A DNA stretch of 9,997 nucleotides from Candidatus Limnocylindrales bacterium (GTDB lineage Bacteria; Chloroflexota; Limnocylindria; Limnocylindrales; CSP1-4), in the NCBI GenBank assembly GCA_030647575.1, contig JAUSJS010000280.1:1-9997 (forward strand). Direction: 5' to 3'. A model generated the notes under the pieces. The model searched no databases. It saw only the letters and a program-made list of their open reading frames with translations, and was not told where the DNA came from. The position numbers were made by a program, and so were the translations under genes. Positions 1-5,892 of this stretch are shown in pieces (positions within the stretch are counted from its first letter, which is position 1; every line of letters starts with the position of its first letter).

Positions 1-447
1 CGTGCGACGGCCCATGTCCCCGAGGAGCCGTACACGGTCCCCATCGGCAAGGCCGACGTGAAGCGCGAGGGTCGCGACCTCACGATCGTGACGGTCTCGC
101 TCATGGTCCACCGCGCGCTGGATGCGGCGAACGACCTGGCAATGGAAGGCATCGAAGCGGAGGTCCTCGATCTGCGCTCGCTCGTCCCGCTCGACCGCGA
201 GGCGATCCTCGCATCCGTCGGGAAGACGCATCGGCTCCTCGTGGTGGACGAGGACTACCGCAGCTTCGGGATGAGCGGCGAGGTCATCACGACCGTGATC
301 GAGGGGGCCTTCGACCACCTCGATGCGCCGCCCGTCCGCCTGACGTACCCGGACGTTCCCATCCCGTACAGTCGGCCGCTCGAGCAATTCTGCCTGCCGA
401 GCAGCGACAAGATCGCCGCGGCCGCCCGCCAGCTCATGGGCTCCTAG
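1..447 (+). CDS. 2-oxoacid dehydrogenase complex E1 beta subunit (3' part)
   Basis: Partial gene, open at the left edge; 148 codons of the C-terminal half are visible before a TAG at 445-447. E1 beta pairs with E1 alpha as the thiamine-diphosphate-dependent decarboxylase of pyruvate, acetoin or branched-chain 2-oxoacid dehydrogenase complexes in the cytoplasm. The visible part is the transketolase C-terminal domain: TIVTVSLMVHRALDAA, then EVLDLRSLVPLD, then VVDEDYRSFGMSGEV, ending with the substrate-proximal DVPIPYSRPLEQF segment. The VDEDY..FGMSGE and PYS..LEQF wording is closer to acetoin- and pyruvate-type subunits than to branched-chain ones, but the substrate cannot be fixed from this part. 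An E2 gene follows 114 bp downstream on the same strand, as expected for an E1alpha-E1beta-E2 operon whose first genes lie outside the window. An ATG at 58 is internal and not the start. Confidence 0.9.
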   Translation, partial: RATAHVPEEPYTVPIGKADVKREGRDLTIVTVSLMVHRALDAANDLAMEGIEAEVLDLRSLVPLDREAILASVGKTHRLLVVDEDYRSFGMSGEVITTVIEGAFDHLDAPPVRLTYPDVPIPYSRPLEQFCLPSSDKIAAAARQLMGS

Positions 448-462
448 GCCCAGCCCACCGCA

Positions 463-478
463 CGAGCCGTCGGGCTCG
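463..478 (+). other. Small intercistronic hairpin after the E1 beta gene
   Basis: A perfect 6-bp inverted repeat, CGAGCC (463-468) and GGCTCG (473-478), closes a GTCG tetraloop 15 bases after the E1 beta stop. No T-run follows, so it is not a classical intrinsic terminator. It could stabilise or process the mRNA between E1 beta and E2. Such short GC stems also arise by chance in DNA this GC-rich. Confidence 0.3.
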
Positions 479-497
479 GGCAACGATCGGGCAGCGT

Positions 498-541
498 CGC
501 CGGTCCGGCGTCCGGCGGCGCCGCTCGTGCCCGGACCGGCG
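498..541 (+). other. Strong inverted repeat upstream of the E2 ribosome site
   Basis: A perfect 11-bp inverted repeat has arms CGCCGGTCCGG (498-508) and CCGGACCGGCG (531-541). The 22-base loop itself contains the 10-base palindrome GCGGCGCCGC. The right arm ends 9 bases before the AGGAG (551-555) that serves the E2 start at 562. A stem this stable between two subunit genes could hold up 3' exonucleases or set E2 translation relative to E1, which is inference. No T-tract follows, so a terminator role is unlikely. Confidence 0.5.
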
Positions 542-561
542 GCGACCGAAAGGAGAGCCCG

Positions 562-1710
562 ATGCGCCGGGACATCATTGTGCCGCGAGTTTCCGAGTCT
601 GCCGAGGAAGGGATCCTGGTCACCTGGTTCGTCGAGCCAGGAGCGCGGATCCGCGAGGGTGACCTCGTGGCCGAGGTGCAGGTCGAGAAGACCAGCGCGG
701 AGGTCCGGGCGCCCGCGAATGGAAGGATCGCCGAGCTGCTCGTCGAACCGGGCGCCGTGATCGTCCAGGGACAACCGATCGCGACGCTCGACCCGGCCGA
801 GGAACCGGTCGAACCCGTCCAGACGCCGTCGACGCCGGAGTCGGCAGTGGCAGGGGCACCGGCGTCCGCGCCGGCCGTTGCCGCGAACGCTCCGGTCAGC
901 CGGCCGGTGGCTGCGTCGCCGGCCGCGCGGCGACTCGCGCTCGAGCTGAGGGTCGAACTCGCGTCGATCGCCGGAACGGGACCGGCCGGGCGCATCATCG
1001 AGGCCGACGTGCGGGCGGCCGCAGGCGAGGGGTCCCGCGCCGGACTCGTGGCGCTCACCCCGATGCGCCGGGCGATCGCCGACCGGATGCGGCGCGGGCT
1101 GCTCGAGGCGGCCCAACTGACGATCACCGCGGAGGCCGACGTCACCGCCCTCGCCGACGAGCTGGCCGCGTCGAGCGCCCGCTCGGGGCAGCGCGCCACC
1201 TACACCGCGGCGATCGTGCGGGCCTCCGCGCTCGCGCTGCAGGACCATCCGCGTGTTGGCGCCGCGTGGACGGATGACGGTCTCCGGCTTCCCGAGCGGA
1301 TCGATATCGGCGTCGCCGTCGCGCTCGACGACGGGCTGGTCGTCCCGGTCGTGCGGAACGCCGCCACCAAGAGCCTCGAACAGCTGGACGGCGAGATCGC
1401 CGATCTGGCCAAGCGGGCGCGCACGGCTCATCTCACCGAGGATGAAACACGGGGCGCGGTGTTCTCGGTGACCAACCTCGGCGCCTACCGGATCGACGCG
1501 TTCACCCCGCTCCTCAACCCGCCTCAGGCAGCGACCCTGGGGCTAGGTCGAGCTCGACGGCGACCGGCCGTCGTCGATGGGACGATCGCGGTCAGGACTA
1601 TTGTCGTGCTCAGTCTCACGTTCGACCACCGGGTCCTCGACGGCGCGCCCGCTGCCGCGTTCCTCGACGCGGTCATCACCGCGCTCGAAGATCCTGGCCA
1701 GCTCTTCTGA
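562..1710 (+). CDS. Dihydrolipoamide acyltransferase (E2) of a 2-oxoacid dehydrogenase complex
   Basis: E2 core of the cytoplasmic 2-oxoacid dehydrogenase complex, passing the acyl group from E1 via a swinging lipoyl arm to CoA. The 382-aa protein has the standard order: one lipoyl domain (about 3-77) with the lipoylated lysine K43 in VEKTSAEV; an Ala/Pro/Val-rich flexible linker (about 78-116); a peripheral subunit-binding domain (about 117-153, ASPAARRLALEL through GRIIEADV); and a CAT-like catalytic domain (about 163-382). The active-site motif DHRVLDG is at 355-361, giving H356 and D360. The ATG at 562 follows AGGAG (551-555) with good spacing, and the lipoyl domain begins at once, which supports this start. 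It lies 114 bp after E1 beta and is clearly its partner. It is short, with a single lipoyl domain as in acetoin-, pyruvate- or branched-chain-type enzymes; substrate unresolved. No E3 gene follows, because the next gene converges after only 10 bp. Confidence 0.93.
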   Translation: MRRDIIVPRVSESAEEGILVTWFVEPGARIREGDLVAEVQVEKTSAEVRAPANGRIAELLVEPGAVIVQGQPIATLDPAEEPVEPVQTPSTPESAVAGAPASAPAVAANAPVSRPVAASPAARRLALELRVELASIAGTGPAGRIIEADVRAAAGEGSRAGLVALTPMRRAIADRMRRGLLEAAQLTITAEADVTALADELAASSARSGQRATYTAAIVRASALALQDHPRVGAAWTDDGLRLPERIDIGVAVALDDGLVVPVVRNAATKSLEQLDGEIADLAKRARTAHLTEDETRGAVFSVTNLGAYRIDAFTPLLNPPQAATLGLGRARRRPAVVDGTIAVRTIVVLSLTFDHRVLDGAPAAAFLDAVITALEDPGQLF

Positions 1711-1720
1711 AGGGCGTCCG

Positions 1721-2413
1721 TCAGCCCGGAGCGAACTGCCTCGGGACCGTCGCCCAGGAGGCTTCACCCGCTATGGACGCCGGGACGGCCGGGAGGACGG
1801 CGCCGGGGGGCCGCAACCAGGCGACGGCGAAGCCGTGCGCTGCCGCGCCTGCCGCATCCCAGCCGTTCGCGGTCACGAAGCCGATCCGTTCGGGCGCCCA
1901 GCCGAACCGGTCGACCGCGAGCTGGTAGACCGCCGGGTGCGGCTTGTAGGCGCGCGCTGCGTCGGCCGACAGGAGGGCCTCGAACCAGCCGTCGAGCCCG
2001 GCCGATCGGACGCTCGCCTCGATCATCGCCGCCGACCCGTTCGACAGCACGGCGAGCCGCAGCCCGGCACGCCCCAGGTCGGCGACGCCCTCGACCGCTC
2101 CGGCCAGCGGTGGCAGCTCGAGGAAGGCCCGTCGTGTCGCCTCGCGCGCCTCGGGATCAGGATCGACACCGAACTCCGCGCAGGCGACATCGAGCGCCTC
2201 CCGCGTCACGAGCTCGAAGTCCGCCCACCGGTCCATCGCGGTGCGCAGCCAGGATGCCTCCAGCTGCCTGGCTCGCCAACGGGCCGCGAGCGGTCCGCCA
2301 CGACGGGGCGCCAACGCTTCGCAGGCGACGTCAAGCGGAGCGAGGTCGACGAGCGTGCCGTACAGATCGAAGCACACGACCCCGACGCGGCGCGGCTCCC
2401 CGAGCTCCGTCAA
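1721..2413 (-). CDS. (S)-2-haloacid dehalogenase-like HAD hydrolase
   Basis: A 230-aa HAD-superfamily protein of the haloacid dehalogenase type II group, which converts (S)-2-haloalkanoates to (R)-2-hydroxyalkanoates and halide. Against the characterised Pseudomonas YL enzyme as I remember it, the catalytic residues line up at a constant offset of +6: nucleophile D16 (FDLYGT), T20, R47 (WRARQLEASWL), S124 (LSNGS), K157 and Y163 (YKPHPAVYQLA), N183 and D186 (TANGWDAAG). The one change among these is T181 where that enzyme has Ser175. The WR.RQLE.SWL block and NGWDAAGA are typical of dehalogenases rather than generic HAD phosphatases. The start is TTG (2413-2411), which shares a TTGA overlap with the stop of the upstream acyl-CoA synthetase gene, so translational coupling is likely. 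The 3' end is 10 bp from the convergent E2 gene. Natural substrate unknown; an HAD with other hydrolase activity remains possible. Confidence 0.82.
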   Translation of the reverse strand: MTELGEPRRVGVVCFDLYGTLVDLAPLDVACEALAPRRGGPLAARWRARQLEASWLRTAMDRWADFELVTREALDVACAEFGVDPDPEAREATRRAFLELPPLAGAVEGVADLGRAGLRLAVLSNGSAAMIEASVRSAGLDGWFEALLSADAARAYKPHPAVYQLAVDRFGWAPERIGFVTANGWDAAGAAAHGFAVAWLRPPGAVLPAVPASIAGEASWATVPRQFAPG

Positions 2414-4338
2414 GCCGGCGTCCCGGCATCGGCGATCCCCGCCCGCAGCCCGGCGACCGCCTGACGGGCCTCCTCCACCGACCCCTCGTCCTCGATCGTG
2501 CTGATGTCGCCCGGGTCGAGACCGGCGACGACGGCCTTCAGGACACGCCGCATGATCTTGCCGCTCCGCGTCTTGGGCAGCAGGTCGACGAAGGTCACCT
2601 GCCCGATCACGGCCACGGGCCCGAGCTCGTCCCGAACCGTCGCGAGCAGCTCGCGGCGCAGGACCTCCGACGGCGCGCGGCCGGCGCGCAGGACGACGAA
2701 CGCGGCGATGACCTCCCCGCGCAGTTCGTCCGGGCGGCCCGTCACCCCGGCTTCCGCGACGGCCGGGTGGCGGAGAAAGGCCGTCTCGACTTCGATCGTG
2801 CCGATCCGGTGGCCGGCGATCTTGATGATCTCGTCGGCGCGGCCGGCAAACCAGACATAGCCATCAGCGTCGATGTGAGCGGCGTCGCCGGAGTAGTAGA
2901 CGCCCGGGATGCGGCCCCAGTAATCCGCGGCGTAACGCTCCGGGTCGTTCCAGATCGTCGGCGTCAGACCGGGGAACGGCCGGCGGATGACCATGATCCC
3001 CTTCTCGTTCGGGCCGAGCGGCCTGCCCTCGGGCGTCACGACCGCCGCGTCGATCCCGGCGAGCGGAATCCCGGACGAGCCCGGCTTGATCGGCAGCTGC
3101 GCGATCCCGTACGGATTCCCGAAGATCGGTCCTCCCGTCTCGGTCTGCCACATGTGGTCGACGACGGGGATCCGGTCGTCGAAGACACGCCGCTGGAGCC
3201 ACTCCCAGGCCGGCGCGTTCAGCACTTCGCCGGCCGAGAAAACACGCTCGAGGCGGGACAGGTCATGCCGGCGGGCGACCTCTTCGCCGTAGCGCATGAG
3301 CGCGCGGATGGCGGTCGGCGAGGTGAACATCCCGGTCACGCCGAGCTCCTCGATGAGCCCCCAGAACCGCTCCGGCCCGGGCTGATCCAGGGCGCCCTCA
3401 TAGGCGACGGTCGTGGCGCCCACGATGAGCGGCGCGTAGACGATGTAGCTGTGTCCGACGATCCAGCCGATGTCCGAGGTCGACCACCACGTCTCGCCCG
3501 GACGAAGGGCGAACAGCCAGCGAGCCATGGCGACGATGTGGACCTGATAGCCGCCGTGGGTGTGGACCGCGAGCTTCGGCGTGGCCGTCGTCCCGCTCGT
3601 CGCGAGGATGAATGCCGGCTCGTTCGCCTCCATTTCCACGTGGCCGCCGTCGTGCCCCTGCGCGCGCTCGAGGAGCTCGGACCAGCTGAGGTCACGCGGA
3701 CGGTCGAGCGGCGCCCGACCAGGCTCGCGCTCAAGGACGACCACGTGCTCGACGGCGCCGGGATCGCCCGCCAGCGCGGCGTCGTCGATCGGCTTGAGCT
3801 CCGTCGCCCGGCCCTTGCGGTAGGTCACGTCGGCGGTCAGGACGAGTCGCGACCCGCTCGCGCGGATTCGATCGCCGAGCGCCGTGTGCCCGAAACCCGC
3901 GAAGACGATCGAGTGGATCGCCCCAATTCGGACGATAGCGAGCATCGCCACGATCGCCTCCGGACAGGTGGGCAGGTAGAGCGTGACGCGGTCACCTCGC
4001 CGGATGCCGAGACCGCGCAGGGCGGCCGCGACCCGTTCGACCTCGTCGAGCAGGCCGCGGTACGTCAGATCGCGCCGTTCGCCTCGCTCGTTGACGGCGA
4101 TCAGCGCCAGCCGCTCGCCGTTGCCGGCCGCGACGTGGCGGTCGAGAGCGTTGTGGGCGAGGTTCGTCCGGCCGCCGACGAACCAGCGGAAGCTTGGCGG
4201 ATCAGGCTCGAAGACACGATCCCAGCGGCGAAACCATGGGAGCGCTTCCGCGGCGCGGCCCCAGAACGCTTCGGGGTCGGCGGCAGCCTCGGCCAGCCAG
4301 CGCTCGACCGCCGGCGGAAAGCGGAGCGGTTCGGTCAC
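2410..4338 (-). CDS. Acetyl/propionyl-CoA synthetase-like AMP-forming ligase
   Basis: A 642-aa class I adenylate-forming enzyme of the acetyl-CoA/propionyl-CoA synthetase family, making short acyl-CoA from acid, ATP and CoA via an acyl-AMP. The N-terminal ACAS region (WFVGGRTNLAHNALDRH) is followed by the P-loop TSGTTATPK (247-255), the DIGWIVGHSYIVY block, WQTETGG with W397 at the position that restricts acetyl-CoA synthetase to small acids, R500 and D502 in GRADEIIKIAGHR, and the C-terminal SGKIMRR with catalytic K594, the lysine that is acetylated in Acs. The GTG at 4338 is chosen because GGAGGAG sits just upstream and homology begins there; an open frame continues to 4815 but only as antisense of the GNAT gene. 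It lies between the GNAT and dehalogenase genes in the leftward operon. GNAT enzymes often control such synthetases by acetylating this lysine. Acetate or propionate are the likeliest substrates. Confidence 0.9.
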   Translation of the reverse strand: MTEPLRFPPAVERWLAEAAADPEAFWGRAAEALPWFRRWDRVFEPDPPSFRWFVGGRTNLAHNALDRHVAAGNGERLALIAVNERGERRDLTYRGLLDEVERVAAALRGLGIRRGDRVTLYLPTCPEAIVAMLAIVRIGAIHSIVFAGFGHTALGDRIRASGSRLVLTADVTYRKGRATELKPIDDAALAGDPGAVEHVVVLEREPGRAPLDRPRDLSWSELLERAQGHDGGHVEMEANEPAFILATSGTTATPKLAVHTHGGYQVHIVAMARWLFALRPGETWWSTSDIGWIVGHSYIVYAPLIVGATTVAYEGALDQPGPERFWGLIEELGVTGMFTSPTAIRALMRYGEEVARRHDLSRLERVFSAGEVLNAPAWEWLQRRVFDDRIPVVDHMWQTETGGPIFGNPYGIAQLPIKPGSSGIPLAGIDAAVVTPEGRPLGPNEKGIMVIRRPFPGLTPTIWNDPERYAADYWGRIPGVYYSGDAAHIDADGYVWFAGRADEIIKIAGHRIGTIEVETAFLRHPAVAEAGVTGRPDELRGEVIAAFVVLRAGRAPSEVLRRELLATVRDELGPVAVIGQVTFVDLLPKTRSGKIMRRVLKAVVAGLDPGDISTIEDEGSVEEARQAVAGLRAGIADAGTPA

Positions 4339-4342
4339 GGCA

Positions 4343-4349
4343 CTCCTCC
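4343..4349 (-). promoter_or_regulatory. Shine-Dalgarno site fixing the synthetase GTG start
   Basis: On the minus strand GGAGGAG lies at 4349-4343, four bases before the GTG at 4338-4336 (six bases from its GGAGG core). It decides for a GTG start giving 642 residues over the longer open frame reaching 4815, which would overlap most of the GNAT gene. Confidence 0.75.
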
Positions 4350-4370
4350 GGAACGGAAGACGCAAGGAGC

Positions 4371-4390
4371 GCGTCGGGCGGCGTCGGGCG
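4371..4390. repeat. Tandem 10-bp duplication GCGTCGGGCG
   Basis: Two exact adjacent copies of GCGTCGGGCG (4371-4380 and 4381-4390) lie in the 98-bp spacer between the GNAT stop and the synthetase start, followed by a partial third unit, CGTCG. This is probably replication slippage in GC-rich DNA. No regulatory role is evident and I see no clear promoter in the spacer. Confidence 0.4.
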
Positions 4391-4436
4391 CGTCGCGGCC
4401 GAAGACCGGCCAGGCTTGGCGAGGCACCGCCGGATG

Positions 4437-4979
4437 CTACCACCCGGACCTGGGAGCCTCGCGACCTCTTGACGGACCCGCGACCTGGGCCTCCGGTGGT
4501 CCTGGCGTGGCGAGCACCACCGAGGCCTGACGCTGGCGTTCGGGCACCGTCCAGTAGGTCGTGAGGAGGCGCTCCTTCTCCTCCGGTCCGACGACGGAGA
4601 AGCCGCGGTGCTCGTAGAAGTCGATGGCCCACGCGGCGGCGGTCCAGGTCCCCACGAAGAGCCGCGCCCGAGCTCTCCCCCGCAGGTGGGCGAGGAGCTG
4701 CCCCCCGATCCCCCGGCCCTGGTGAGCGGTGCGGGTGTAGGCGTGGCGGATGAGGGTCACGTCGCGGACGTGCTGCAGGCCCATCACACCGAGGAGCTTC
4801 GCCTGCTCCTCCCAACCGAAGAACTCCACGCCGGCCGCGATCTCCTGCCGGAGCTCCGCCTCACTCATGTAGGGCTCGTGCCAGCAGTCGGCGGGGATCA
4901 CGCCCCGGTACGCGGTCGCTGCATCGACGATGACGTCGAGGATTGCCGGGCGGTCGGCCTCACTCAGTTGGCAGATCAC
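4437..4979 (-). CDS. GNAT-family N-acetyltransferase
   Basis: A 180-aa protein with one GNAT domain that would use acetyl-CoA to acylate an amine or a protein lysine. The acetyl-CoA pyrophosphate loop is QGRGIG at 87-92 in TRTAHQGRGIGGQLLAHL, and the later AAWAIDFYEHRGFSVVG segment (about 115-131) is the usual C-terminal motif B. A GTG at 4979 preceded by a purine-rich AGAGGG is taken as the start. The last 20 or so residues (after about 158) are Pro/Gly/Arg-rich and look disordered. The gene lies 42 bp after the TetR gene and 98 bp before the acyl-CoA synthetase gene on the same strand. GNAT genes beside acetyl/propionyl-CoA synthetases often encode lysine acetyltransferases that switch them off, which is a plausible role here. 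The protein lacks the large extra domain of Pat-type enzymes, and small-molecule acetylation is equally possible. Confidence 0.8.
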   Translation of the reverse strand: MICQLSEADRPAILDVIVDAATAYRGVIPADCWHEPYMSEAELRQEIAAGVEFFGWEEQAKLLGVMGLQHVRDVTLIRHAYTRTAHQGRGIGGQLLAHLRGRARARLFVGTWTAAAWAIDFYEHRGFSVVGPEEKERLLTTYWTVPERQRQASVVLATPGPPEAQVAGPSRGREAPRSGW

Positions 4980-5021
4980 CGCGCGCCCTCTGCTGGCGGC
5001 TTTCTCGGACCGTGTCTGGCG

Positions 5022-5705
5022 TCACACATGGGCGTCGAGTCCCCGCGCCGGGCTGGGCAATTCCAGCGTGTCGGCACGGACTGGGACGCCGCCGCGCGCC
5101 GCGCGCACCATCGAGAGCACAAGGTCCGCGTATCTGCGGGACAGTCGCGTAAGCGTAAGCGGCCCCGTCGGTCGGTACCAGTGGGCGACGCCCGTGCACA
5201 TCTGGAGAATGGCGATCGCGGTAATCCTCGGATCATCCACGCGGAAGGTGCCGTCGGCGACACCGTCGGCGACGACGCTCCGCCAGATCGCCTCGTACAC
5301 GTCGCGCCGTGCAATCACGTCCGCCCGAACCTCGCTGCCGAGCGACCGGATCTCGGTATCGGTCACCACGGTGGCCAGCTGGTTGGTCGCGTGGAACCAG
5401 ACGTGATGCTCGACGAGCGCGCTCAGTCTCGCCTCGGGGCGATCGACCTCGTTGACGATCCGTCGAGCCGCGGCGGCAAGCGGATCGAGCACGCCGTACA
5501 TGATGTCGAGGAGGAGCTCCTCCTTGGTGTCGACGTAGTGATACAGGGCGGCGGTCGTCACCCCTGCCTCCGCCGCGATCTCGCGGATGCCGGTGCCCTG
5601 GAATCCCTTCTGCGCGAACAGGCGGACAGACGCGTCCCGGATGCGCCCGTCCGCGGGCCGGACGCGCCCGGTCCTACGAAGGGTCTCGCTCCGTCCCGCT
5701 CTCAC
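5022..5705 (-). CDS. TetR-family transcriptional regulator
   Basis: A 227-aa repressor-type protein. The N-terminal DNA-binding domain is clear: RIRDASVRLFAQKGFQGTGIREIAAEAGVTTAALYHYVDTKEELL, with the helix-turn-helix at about 37-58 and the typical GVTTAALYHYV recognition helix. The rest is a helical ligand-binding domain resembling TetR members that sense acyl-CoAs or fatty-acid-type ligands, although the effector cannot be read from sequence. Translation from GTG at 5705 is supported by AGAGGA (5716-5711) five bases upstream. It is the first gene of the leftward operon and is divergent from the hotdog-ligase-mutase operon. The two 21-bp repeats in the shared intergenic region overlap the predicted -10 boxes of both promoters, so it probably represses both its own operon and the mutase operon until a pathway CoA ester binds. 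Confidence 0.92.
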   Translation of the reverse strand: MRAGRSETLRRTGRVRPADGRIRDASVRLFAQKGFQGTGIREIAAEAGVTTAALYHYVDTKEELLLDIMYGVLDPLAAAARRIVNEVDRPEARLSALVEHHVWFHATNQLATVVTDTEIRSLGSEVRADVIARRDVYEAIWRSVVADGVADGTFRVDDPRITAIAILQMCTGVAHWYRPTGPLTLTRLSRRYADLVLSMVRAARGGVPVRADTLELPSPARGLDAHV

Positions 5706-5727
5706 AGGCTTCCTCTTGGTCGTTTGA

Positions 5728-5748
5728 CCTGATCGACCGATAGGTTAT
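5728..5748 (-). promoter_or_regulatory. Putative TetR operator, left copy
   Basis: A 21-bp element that, read on the minus strand, starts ATAACCTA and continues into a CGGTCGAT core. It matches the element at 5799-5819 in 17 of 21 positions and is its mirror copy. It contains the small palindrome ATCG-AC-CGAT and overlaps the predicted -10 of the leftward promoter, which is a classical site for autorepression. Assignment to the adjacent TetR protein is inferred from position and symmetry. Confidence 0.6.
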
Positions 5749-5770
5749 TGACGCGGTGATCAACGGTCAA
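5742..5770 (-). promoter_or_regulatory. Predicted sigma70-type promoter, leftward (TetR operon)
   Basis: On the minus strand there is a -35 TTGACC (5770-5765), a 17-bp spacer and a -10 TAACCT (5747-5742). Transcription would begin about 5735 and give a short leader to the TetR GTG at 5705. The -10 lies inside the left operator copy. Confidence 0.5.
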
Positions 5771-5778
5771 GCATGCTT
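5769..5778. repeat. Central palindrome AAGCATGCTT of the divergent control region
   Basis: A perfect 10-bp palindrome centred at 5773.5. The same point is the exact midpoint between the two predicted -35 boxes, the two -10 boxes and the two 21-bp operator-like elements. It may be a further protein-binding site or simply the centre of an ancestral inverted duplication. Confidence 0.55.
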
Positions 5779-5805
5779 CACGCGACCACATTATCCCCAT
5801 AACCT
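5777..5805 (+). promoter_or_regulatory. Predicted promoter, rightward (mutase operon)
   Basis: TTCACG (5777-5782), a 17-bp spacer and TAACCT (5800-5805) form the mirror image of the leftward promoter, with a weaker -35. The -10 lies in the right operator copy. Transcription from about 5812 would give a leader of roughly 80 bases before the hotdog gene start at 5893. Confidence 0.45.
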
Positions 5806-5819
5806 ACCGACCGATCGGG
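5799..5819 (+). promoter_or_regulatory. Putative TetR operator, right copy
   Basis: A 21-bp element beginning ATAACCTA and running into ACCGATCGG, which contains the perfect 8-bp palindrome CCGATCGG. It matches the inverted element at 5728-5748 in 17 of 21 bases. Occupation would cover the -10 of the rightward promoter and so block the mutase operon. The binding protein is inferred to be the adjacent TetR regulator. Confidence 0.6.
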
Positions 5820-5825
5820 AAGTCG

Positions 5826-5846
5826 GCCGGCCGGTCATCGGCCGGC
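5826..5846 (+). other. Leader hairpin upstream of the hotdog gene
   Basis: A perfect 8-bp inverted repeat, GCCGGCCG (5826-5833) and CGGCCGGC (5839-5846), closes a GTCAT loop. It sits in the predicted mRNA leader of the rightward operon, about 33 bases before the GGAG ribosome site. No T-run follows, so it is not an intrinsic terminator. It may influence mRNA stability or translation, or be chance in GC-rich DNA. Confidence 0.35.
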
Positions 5847-5892
5847 GCGAGCAGGTGGGCGACGACGGCAGGGCAGACCGGAGCGATGCTCG

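Noticed and set aside
1700..1725. A shared terminator between the convergent E2 and dehalogenase genes
   Set aside because: The gap is only 10 bp and I see no stem followed by a T-run within or around it.
2110..4530. An 806-codon open frame on the plus strand, opposite the synthetase and dehalogenase genes
   Set aside because: It is antisense to two well-supported genes and has Arg/Asp/Pro-rich, low-complexity composition without any recognisable domain, as expected for a shadow frame in GC-rich DNA.
4339..4815. N-terminal extension of the synthetase frame by 159 codons, up to 4815
   Set aside because: It overlaps the GNAT gene in another frame and has no homology-like content. The GTG at 4338 has a strong ribosome site, and the synthetase N-terminal domain begins there.
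4608..5732. A 374-codon plus-strand frame opposite the GNAT and TetR genes
   Set aside because: It is antisense to two recognisable proteins and its own product shows no domain or motif.
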